A stretch of 13,973 nucleotides of DNA from an uncultured Anaerolineaceae bacterium (GTDB lineage Bacteria; Chloroflexota; Anaerolineae; Promineifilales; Promineifilaceae). Below, in pieces: positions 6,274 to 12,720 of this stretch; within the stretch, counting starts at the first letter, position 1; the number at the start of each line of letters is the position of its first letter. The translations under genes were made by a program, and so were the position numbers. The stretch covers positions 1 to 13,973 of the forward strand of contig CALBTC010000205.1 of assembly GCA_937967805.1 (NCBI GenBank), in the 5' to 3' direction. Under the pieces are notes generated by a model, which saw nothing but the letters and a program-made list of their open reading frames with translations, was not told the origin of the DNA and searched no databases.

Positions 6274-7643
6274 TTTTGTTGCACCATACTTGCCAGCCAT
6301 TGGTTGAGGCCGGTTGCTTGCAGCGCGATCAGATACCAGGCAAGCGGCACAGCGTGCAAAATGAGTCGCTCAATGGCGACGGCAATGTGGACGGTAAACG
6401 GCTGCCATGATGACAAAATAAAGGCAAAATTCAAGGCGGCCACAGGCAAGAGTGCTAAAACAGCAATATACCAGCGCGCTTCCTGGCGTACTTCTTTGCG
6501 CACCAAACTGAATAAAAAGAACCACCATAGCAGCCCCCACCGTTCAATCGTGAAAAATAGCTCTCGTCCCAGCATCCTGAGAATAACGGGCAACCGTCCG
6601 GCATACAGCTCGATATTGTTGATGGCAAAAGCGGCAAAATCGCTGTTGGGAATATCCCACCAGTGCAGGTAAGCAAACCAGGGCGTGAGAATCAGCAAAC
6701 CGGGAGCCAGATATAGTGCGATGGTTGGCAGTTTCTTATTTCTGCTGTGCATGGCGATCCAGCCTACGCCCAGGAGAATCAGGCCGGTGTTGACCGCGTA
6801 GTAAACGGCGCCTTCCCGTTTTACCCAAATGGCCAACGCCGCCAGAATGCCACCCAGGAGCAGATCGCGTCTGTTGCCTTTGGTTAACCATCTTTGGCAG
6901 AGCACGGCCGTTCCCCACACATACAGCATCAACGGCACATCGGCATAGCCAGACAGGGCGGAGACGGCGGCAAGCTGGGGCGTTAAGGCCATGAGGGCTG
7001 TAAAAACAAGGCTAAGGGCGATACCAAATTTTTGCCGTACGGTGCTGTAAAACAGCGAAACGAGGGCGGCGTAAAAGAGGACAAAGATGATTTTTACGGC
7101 CGTTTCATCCACCTCACCCAGAAACCAGTAAACCCATGCTTCCATCGTCGGCACGAGCAGCGGGTAATCAGGATGGGCAACCGTGGCCAATTGGCCGATT
7201 GGCGGTGGCCAGCCGCCTTCACTGAAAATAACTTTGGCTTTGAATCCCCAAAAAGCATAGCCATCGTGCCCCAAGCCTGCCTGGGCGGAGACGACATAGA
7301 CCAGGCAGAAAAAGACGAGGACAAACCCTAAAATGACTCCGTTTGAGACCGCCAGTTGTTTTAGCGGCTCGTTTTGTAACCATTTTTGTAGAAAATCCCT
7401 CTGCCGCCACAGGTGGATGATGCCCACAAGGATGGTAATGGCAATTGTGATGGTTAATGCCTGAGCAACGACAAGGATTGAGAGGCCAAAATGGAGCAAA
7501 GTGACAAATCCAGCACCCAGCGCCAGGGCCAGGCTCCACCGTTCGGCAAAAGGCGTTGGCTCGCTACTCTTAAATATCTGATGACAGAAATCCCCCGTTA
7601 GCAGGATGGGTAAGGTGGAGATGAGGGTGAGAACGGCCGTCAT
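6270..7643 (-). CDS. Multi-pass membrane protein, GT-C-like, lacking a C-terminal soluble domain
   Basis: The protein has 457 residues and is mostly hydrophobic helices. After three N-terminal helices and a polar loop, the segment GLGHDGYAFWGFKAK (Asp127 in GHDG) is followed by HPDYPLLVP at 157-165. A single acid after a helix, an FK-K or W-AK segment and a YPLLVP turn are common in bacterial GT-C transferases of the GT39-like type. The protein ends soon after its last helix with no C-terminal extracytoplasmic domain, unlike its neighbours; the small protein encoded just upstream has exactly such a part. The ATG overlaps the upstream stop as ATGA, with GGAG eight bases before it. The first codons ATGACGGCCGTT contain the genome's octamer right after the start. 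Substrate unknown. Confidence 0.82.
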   Translation of the reverse strand: MTAVLTLISTLPILLTGDFCHQIFKSSEPTPFAERWSLALALGAGFVTLLHFGLSILVVAQALTITIAITILVGIIHLWRQRDFLQKWLQNEPLKQLAVSNGVILGFVLVFFCLVYVVSAQAGLGHDGYAFWGFKAKVIFSEGGWPPPIGQLATVAHPDYPLLVPTMEAWVYWFLGEVDETAVKIIFVLFYAALVSLFYSTVRQKFGIALSLVFTALMALTPQLAAVSALSGYADVPLMLYVWGTAVLCQRWLTKGNRRDLLLGGILAALAIWVKREGAVYYAVNTGLILLGVGWIAMHSRNKKLPTIALYLAPGLLILTPWFAYLHWWDIPNSDFAAFAINNIELYAGRLPVILRMLGRELFFTIERWGLLWWFFLFSLVRKEVRQEARWYIAVLALLPVAALNFAFILSSWQPFTVHIAVAIERLILHAVPLAWYLIALQATGLNQWLASMVQQK

Positions 7644-8074
7644 TCCACCGGCTCCAACTGCAACACAAACTGATTGCTAGAAAAACCGAACCGCCTGCCT
7701 TCACCTTGCTGTTGGTCAGGGGCAAAATCGTAGATAAGGCAGCCAATGTCATTTTTGGCTATCTCGGCCCGGACATCGCTATCAGCCAGGCTCGACAAAT
7801 TGTGGACCGGTCGGGGATACAGTTCGTAATTGAGGCGGGCGAAACTGTTGAATTCGGTCGAAACATAGCCAATCGTTGTTTCATCGCTGCAAATAGATTT
7901 GATGAATGCGGCAAACTGTTCGATTTGAGGGCTATTTTCAGAAGGATAAACTGGCCAATCTTGGGTGAATATGAGTTGGTAACGCCAGAGGGTTAAGCCA
8001 GCGGAAAAAATGAGCTGGGCCCACAGGAGGAGTGAAAATAACGTAACCCATTTTCGCTTTGATTCTGGTTTCAC
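7640..8074 (-). CDS. Small single-span protein with extracytoplasmic domain, possible partner of the next GT-C-like protein
   Basis: This 144-residue protein starts at GTG 8074-8072, two bases after the stop of the GT39 gene. A good Shine-Dalgarno (GGAG, 10-base spacing) lies inside the end of that gene. A basic N-terminus (KPESKRKW) precedes one helix at about 10-30, so the rest should lie outside the cytoplasm. That part (IGYVSTEF, then LNYELYPRPV at about 81-90, then IGCLIYDF) resembles the C-terminal soluble region of GT-C proteins: a strand, a Y-LYPR motif, then a strand with a lone aspartate. It overlaps the following gene by four bases (ATGA). It could be the detached last helix and ectodomain of that protein, or an independent accessory subunit. 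I do not recognise a named family. Confidence 0.75.
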   Translation of the reverse strand: MKPESKRKWVTLFSLLLWAQLIFSAGLTLWRYQLIFTQDWPVYPSENSPQIEQFAAFIKSICSDETTIGYVSTEFNSFARLNYELYPRPVHNLSSLADSDVRAEIAKNDIGCLIYDFAPDQQQGEGRRFGFSSNQFVLQLEPVE

Positions 8075-8076
8075 CG

Positions 8077-9546
8077 TTATTCTTCTCCAAAATAGTAGAT
8101 TTGAATGCCGCCAATCACCTGCTCATCAAGCAATGGGTAAGTGGCAGAAATAATATCTCTTTGGACAAGCTGCCATGCTTCGCTGTGTTCAATGGCTACG
8201 ACCAGCCAGAAACGGCCGTTTTGCTCCACCGCCAACTCATCTAGCGACCAAACCTGCCCGCCCAATGCTTCATAAACGGCTTCCGGCTTGCGCGGATCGG
8301 GATCGCCGGCCAGCACGCCCTGGGTAAGCTGCGGTCCGTAGCGCAGCGCCGGCAGATAAGAGCCGTCGCTGGTGTGGAGGACAAGTTCGCCTGCGGCGGC
8401 ATGGTCAGCTACGTAAGCGGTGGCAGCACGGTAGGGTGGTTTGATGAGCGGGCCGGCGTGGTAGTTTACCGTGCCCACCAGCATGAGCAGGAGGGCAATG
8501 CCGGTGAGGTAGGGCAGCGGCGATTGGCGGCGGGTCGTCCCCCAGCTTAACCAGATGATCAGAAACGGGGCAGCGGCGGCCAGGGTACGTTCCGGCAAGA
8601 AAAACGGCCGTATCAAATAAACCAAAAGCGGCAGCCCCAGCACACAGGTAATAATGAGCAGCACCAGCTTTAGTTCAGACGTAATCTGGGAACGTCCCAG
8701 CTTGCGCAGCTCCATCAGAAACACAATGAGGTAGGCTAAAAAGACAAAAAGAATAAGCCCGCTAAACCAAAAGGCGCTGGACATGCCGAATAGCAAAAAG
8801 ACGGGGGCGGTGAGCGGTTTGATGGGGTTTAAAATTTCAGGTGATTGCAACGGCCGTAAGCTGCCCAGCGCCGGTTCGGCCTCAACCAGCATCAAAGAAA
8901 GCCAGGGTACAAAGCAACCCAGAATGACGGCCGTCATCGCCGCTGTGGCCCAAAAAGCGCGCTTGTCTTGCTGCATTTCTAGCAGGGCGTGCAATCCAAC
9001 GCCGGCCAGGGCCAAAAAGGCAAAAAGATGGGTGTACACGGCCGCTAAAAAAAGCAGTCCAGTTAATAGCCACCAGCGTACAGTCATTCTTTGGCGAGCG
9101 TGCCAGTAAGCGGCTGTACCGCCCACCACCAACACCATTAGCTGCGTGTACATGCGCAGCTCGTGGCTGTATAAAATGTGGAATGGAGAAACGGCCGTCA
9201 GAGCTGCGGCTGTAAGCGAGAGGGTGCGGTTGTTGAACAGCTTCTGGCAAAGAAAATACGTCGCAGGAATGAGAAGGATGCCCCACAAAGCGCTGATGAG
9301 TTTTACGGCCGTATCCGTATCGGGCACTAGGTCCAGCCAAACATGCAGCAGCAAATAATAAAGCGGCGGATGGCTTGACTGCACCGTGTTATTGGCAATT
9401 TGGGTCAGGGGCAACTGGGCGGCAAGGAAGCTAATGGCTTCATCCAGCCACAGGCTTTCCCGGCCCAGGTTAATCAATCGTAAGACGATTCCCAGCAGCA
9501 GCAAGCCCATTATCTGGAATTTACTATTCTTGAAAACGGCCGTCAT
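8077..9546 (-). CDS. Glycosyltransferase family 39 / ArnT-like (PMT_2) membrane protein
   Basis: The protein has 489 residues. It shows the classic GT39/ArnT-like N-terminal motifs in order: LWLDEA at 32-37, the first-loop acidic pair that supplies the catalytic aspartate in this superfamily; HPPLYYLLLHVWL from residue 59 at the start of the next helix; and SHELRMYT at 127-134. Roughly ten or more helices follow. The last ~120 residues form a soluble extracytoplasmic domain (YVADHAAAGELVLHTSDGSYLPALRY). Enzymes of this family transfer a sugar from a polyprenyl-phosphate donor to a lipid, glycan or protein at the outer face; the acceptor here is not visible. Of the eight membrane proteins, this is the most secure glycosyltransferase. 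The ATG overlaps the preceding stop as ATGA and is followed at once by the octamer (M-T-A-V). Seven octamers lie in this gene (8212 to 9536). Confidence 0.92.
   Translation of the reverse strand: MTAVFKNSKFQIMGLLLLGIVLRLINLGRESLWLDEAISFLAAQLPLTQIANNTVQSSHPPLYYLLLHVWLDLVPDTDTAVKLISALWGILLIPATYFLCQKLFNNRTLSLTAAALTAVSPFHILYSHELRMYTQLMVLVVGGTAAYWHARQRMTVRWWLLTGLLFLAAVYTHLFAFLALAGVGLHALLEMQQDKRAFWATAAMTAVILGCFVPWLSLMLVEAEPALGSLRPLQSPEILNPIKPLTAPVFLLFGMSSAFWFSGLILFVFLAYLIVFLMELRKLGRSQITSELKLVLLIITCVLGLPLLVYLIRPFFLPERTLAAAAPFLIIWLSWGTTRRQSPLPYLTGIALLLMLVGTVNYHAGPLIKPPYRAATAYVADHAAAGELVLHTSDGSYLPALRYGPQLTQGVLAGDPDPRKPEAVYEALGGQVWSLDELAVEQNGRFWLVVAIEHSEAWQLVQRDIISATYPLLDEQVIGGIQIYYFGEE
8085..8088 (-). 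promoter_or_regulatory. Shine-Dalgarno supporting the GTG start at 8074
   Basis: GGAG on the minus strand lies ten bases before GTG 8074-8072, inside the last codons of the upstream glycosyltransferase gene. It supports the GTG, because no ATG nearby gives a better reading. Confidence 0.6.
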
Positions 9547-11030
9547 TTGCGCTCAAAAACCTCAATTTGCTGTCCGGCCCGGTCAAAAACGGTGTTTAGG
9601 ACAAACTTTTCTTCCAGGTAATTGCGAAAACGATCATAGTCTACCAGGTTTACCATCTGATGCGGCGTGGGTTCGCCGCCGGCTACGTGTACCAGCACTA
9701 GCTGTGCGCCCGCTTCTTCAATGCGGTCGATGAGCAAGGCCCCGGTTACGGAGCCCGAATCGATTTGGGCTCCGGCGATGATGGATGCTTCGTAGATAGA
9801 CGGCCGTCTGGCAAAAAAATTAATGCCGGCGTAATCAGAAACCACCACGTCACTTGGCTCAGTGCGCTGGGCGACCCAGGCTGCCAGGTCCAGCGTATCA
9901 TTTTCTTGCCTGAGGAGCAGGTTGGGAATTTGCGGCTGTGTGATGAGCCATCCAACGACGATGATGAGAATAAGCATGTAGGGAATTGCTGGTTTTGCAC
10001 TGGGAGCGTCTGTGTGAATCTTTTGAAGCAGCAGCTGAACCTCAATGGCCAGCAAAATGGCTAAGGCTGGCAGCAAGAAGAGATAGTAGCGCAGGTGAAT
10101 CGGGCGGGTGATGAAGACAAAAATGATGGGGGTGAGCAGTTGACACGTGAGAACGGCCGTTGCCCACGTATGTGCTCTTGCCTGCCTACGGTTTAAGAAA
10201 CGCAGCGGCACAATGAAGATGAAAATCGCGTTGGAAACCAAAAAAAGCAGATACCCGCCGGCAACAATAAAGAGCTGATTAAGCGGACCGCTGCTTTGAT
10301 TGGCTTCTAAATGATAAGTAAACGCCTCGCCATAATAAAAGCCTAACTGATTATACAAAATGGCAGAACCGCCACCGGCAACTAACAAAAATGGAACAGC
10401 AAAATAAATGCCGGAAACAATGACCTGTTGCCAATTGTGCTTTTCTTTAATGAGCCAATAAATAAAAAAGAAAACCAGGCCTACGACCGGGAAAATACCA
10501 AATAGCTTCCACAGTATAGCCGTGCCAAAACAGGCGCCGGCAGCGGCCCACAGCCGGCGGTTCCTTTTGTGAACGGCCGTTAAAACGGCCGCCAACCCCA
10601 CTACCTCCCAGGCAAACATCATGGGATCGGGGCGGAACAGCCTGGCTTGCTCATACAGCATCCCGCTGCCCAGCATAATGCCCACGCTTAAGATGGCGCT
10701 ATTTTTGCCCCAAATCATGTTCACAACCAGGGCCAAAACGAAAGCTGCTATCAGGACTTGAACCGCCGCGAAGGCGCGCAAAGCTTTTGCCGGATTGTCA
10801 CCTTGTTCCAGCAAAAAGCGACCGCTTAGTAGATAAAGGGGTTGCTGTTCCGCCAGATAATCGACGCCCGGCTGCTGGCCCTCTTGCAGCCGCCAAACTT
10901 CATAAAAATCAGTTCCCTCATCGTCATGCATGAGCCAGCCGTCAATATTGGCTAAGTAAAGGCCAGAGGTAAGGATGATTAAACCAATACCCAGCCACCA
11001 ATTTGCGAGAAACGGCCGTATAGGGTGCAC
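9543..11030 (-). CDS. Multi-pass membrane protein, GT-C-like (predicted glycosyltransferase)
   Basis: The protein has 495 residues and starts at GTG 11030-11028, whose G is the last base of the preceding TAG (TAGTG). GAGGG lies nine bases before it. TM1 is at about 12-27, followed by an acidic first-loop motif H-DDEG (Asp36, Asp37, Glu38) and DFYEVWRLQEGQQP. That is the usual position of the catalytic acid in GT-C enzymes, and QQPLYLL replaces the usual HPPLY. A second loop has LFRPDPMMFAW. The C-terminal ~130 residues are soluble and extracytoplasmic (AAWVAQRTEPSDVVVSDYAG, then NFFARRPSIYEAS), a shape common in GT39-like proteins. Donor and acceptor are unknown. The reading is less secure than for the LWLDEA gene downstream, with which it overlaps by four bases. 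Confidence 0.85.
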   Translation of the reverse strand: MHPIRPFLANWWLGIGLIILTSGLYLANIDGWLMHDDEGTDFYEVWRLQEGQQPGVDYLAEQQPLYLLSGRFLLEQGDNPAKALRAFAAVQVLIAAFVLALVVNMIWGKNSAILSVGIMLGSGMLYEQARLFRPDPMMFAWEVVGLAAVLTAVHKRNRRLWAAAGACFGTAILWKLFGIFPVVGLVFFFIYWLIKEKHNWQQVIVSGIYFAVPFLLVAGGGSAILYNQLGFYYGEAFTYHLEANQSSGPLNQLFIVAGGYLLFLVSNAIFIFIVPLRFLNRRQARAHTWATAVLTCQLLTPIIFVFITRPIHLRYYLFLLPALAILLAIEVQLLLQKIHTDAPSAKPAIPYMLILIIVVGWLITQPQIPNLLLRQENDTLDLAAWVAQRTEPSDVVVSDYAGINFFARRPSIYEASIIAGAQIDSGSVTGALLIDRIEEAGAQLVLVHVAGGEPTPHQMVNLVDYDRFRNYLEEKFVLNTVFDRAGQQIEVFERK

Positions 11031-12667
11031 TACTCTTTTCCCTCTGTTGCATAAACAAGCAGCAAACCATCTTCAAATACGGGTGTCTGAGGTGCAAGCC
11101 CATCACGCCATATTTCTAAATTCTTGGTGAGTTGTTTGTCAATGATCAAAAACCCGACATTTGCTTCTGCCAACTGTCGCATTGCTGACTCGGGATTGCT
11201 TGGAAAAGCGACAGGTTCTAAATCTACGGCTCCAAACCTGAGCAGTGGGTTGCCATAAATAAAGGCATATACCTCTGTACCGGCTCGGGAAATGACGCCT
11301 CCAGTCATGGGGTGTTCATGTACCGTTTGGTAATACATATAACGTTTATCTTCCTGTCGACCCGTAGGCACAGTTGCCAGAACAACATCCTGAGGCACGT
11401 CGTCCAAATAATCAGTGTAAAAAGTGGAGACAGTTGCGGGAGTATTGGGGAAGGGAACGGCCGTATAATCTATGAATATGGCTGCTCCTACTAATAAAGC
11501 CACGATTGCTTTTCGGTTTTGCGTTTTATCTTGTAATGACTTTTGAAATCCTAACCAGCCATAGGCAGAAAGCATAGCGATACCCATGGACATCAAAATC
11601 ATCATTCGGTACGTGTTGCGCAAAAACGGTGTAACCAGATAAGTCCAGGGCAGGACAAAGCCCAGTTTGCTGTGAGCTAACTCCGGTTCAGGGCCAATAG
11701 CAAATAGAAAGGCAACAATGGTTAATAATAGCCATAGCTTAACTTTAGATTTCTCTCTACCGAAGGCAAGCATCGCCAAAAAAAAGGGCATAATACCAAA
11801 ATAAATACCTCGTTTTAACCAAACATACCAATGGGGCACAATAGGGGAAATAATATCAGTTTTGATAGATTGGTTTGGATCTATGATAAAGTTGGTGTTG
11901 CCTCCGGAAATGGCACTTATCAGAAGTGGATATACGGTGGGAATGATTAGTAATGCACTGACAGAACCAAAAATAATTAGTATTCGCCATTGAGGTCGTG
12001 AAAATTGTTTGGAGAATAACATAAAGATAATAAGCAGCACAATCCAAAAAGCCATTAAGAATACTAAAACAGTGCTGGTAGCTGCTCCCAAAAAGACAAA
12101 AACGGCCGCGGCCAACGCAAATGCTATACGATCTTCCCGTACTGCCCGTATAAAAAACAATGTCATCCAGGGGAAACACCAAATGCTTACGAGAACTGGA
12201 TGGGCACTCTGATATAAACTATGGGAGTTATATGCAAAAACGATACCGGCTAAAATGCCAGCCACGCTCGAGCCAGTCATGTAACGCCCCAAATGGAACA
12301 TGCTAAAACCGGCCAGGACAAAATTGAGCAAGATTGTGATGTTATAGGCAGGCAAGACGCCTATGAACGGCCGTAATGCCAGCGAAACGGCCGTATTCAA
12401 ATGGCTAAAACTGTGGTAAGTCAAGTCTGCTCCGACCGGATAATACATCATTTCAGTATGCCATAAGGACGTCTTAGGATCTGAAATGGCCCGTTGTGTC
12501 CACCAATCGGCCCAGGGATTAATATAAGTATCATTGTCATCCCCAATGATGACACCATCTAGTTTCGTAACAATGTTCCAGGCTGCTATTGTCGTTAGCA
12601 GGACAAAAAGTAATAGCACCCATAGGGATTCGTGGCGGCGGAATCGTTCAAAAAAGTCGTTTTGCAT
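11030..12667 (-). CDS. Multi-pass membrane protein, low G+C, paralogue of the upstream gene
   Basis: The protein has 545 residues. TM1 lies at about 15-33, and the first loop holds G-DDND-TY (Asp43, Asp44, Asp46). This is followed by WADWWTQRA and MMYYPVGADLTYH, a pattern I associate with large uncharacterised membrane proteins of GT-C type. The soluble C-terminal region has YYQTVHEHPMTGG, which matches YQTVHQHPIVGG in the gene upstream; both later have an N-[IV]-G-[YF] strand. Base composition differs clearly from its neighbours: 60-base lines at 11761 and 11941 have 23 and 22 G+C by hand count, against 40 in the line at 5581. I chose ATG 12667-12665, with AGGA ten bases before it. A TTG at 12676 would add three residues but leaves only one base to that AGGA. 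Function unknown. Confidence 0.83.
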   Translation of the reverse strand: MQNDFFERFRRHESLWVLLLFVLLTTIAAWNIVTKLDGVIIGDDNDTYINPWADWWTQRAISDPKTSLWHTEMMYYPVGADLTYHSFSHLNTAVSLALRPFIGVLPAYNITILLNFVLAGFSMFHLGRYMTGSSVAGILAGIVFAYNSHSLYQSAHPVLVSIWCFPWMTLFFIRAVREDRIAFALAAAVFVFLGAATSTVLVFLMAFWIVLLIIFMLFSKQFSRPQWRILIIFGSVSALLIIPTVYPLLISAISGGNTNFIIDPNQSIKTDIISPIVPHWYVWLKRGIYFGIMPFFLAMLAFGREKSKVKLWLLLTIVAFLFAIGPEPELAHSKLGFVLPWTYLVTPFLRNTYRMMILMSMGIAMLSAYGWLGFQKSLQDKTQNRKAIVALLVGAAIFIDYTAVPFPNTPATVSTFYTDYLDDVPQDVVLATVPTGRQEDKRYMYYQTVHEHPMTGGVISRAGTEVYAFIYGNPLLRFGAVDLEPVAFPSNPESAMRQLAEANVGFLIIDKQLTKNLEIWRDGLAPQTPVFEDGLLLVYATEGKE

Positions 12668-12677
12668 CTGGTCCAAT

Positions 12678-12681
12678 TCCT
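12678..12681 (-). promoter_or_regulatory. Shine-Dalgarno deciding the start at 12667
   Basis: AGGA on the minus strand is ten bases from ATG 12667 but only one base from the alternative TTG at 12676. The 44-base gap 12677-12720 around it shows no hairpin or promoter that I can support, so the two membrane-protein genes are probably cotranscribed. Confidence 0.55.
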
Positions 12682-12720
12682 ATCTTCAACTGGCGTCTTT
12701 AGTTTCAGAATCTATAACAA

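Noticed and set aside
6274..6300. Alternative start of the DUF2079-type gene at 6300
   Set aside because: It would give a 31-base overlap with the upstream gene and adds nine unremarkable residues; ATG 6273 gives the ATGA overlap also seen at two other joins. Not fully excluded.
12668..12676. TTG start for the low-G+C gene
   Set aside because: Only one base separates it from the AGGA; the ATG nine bases on has a workable spacing of ten.
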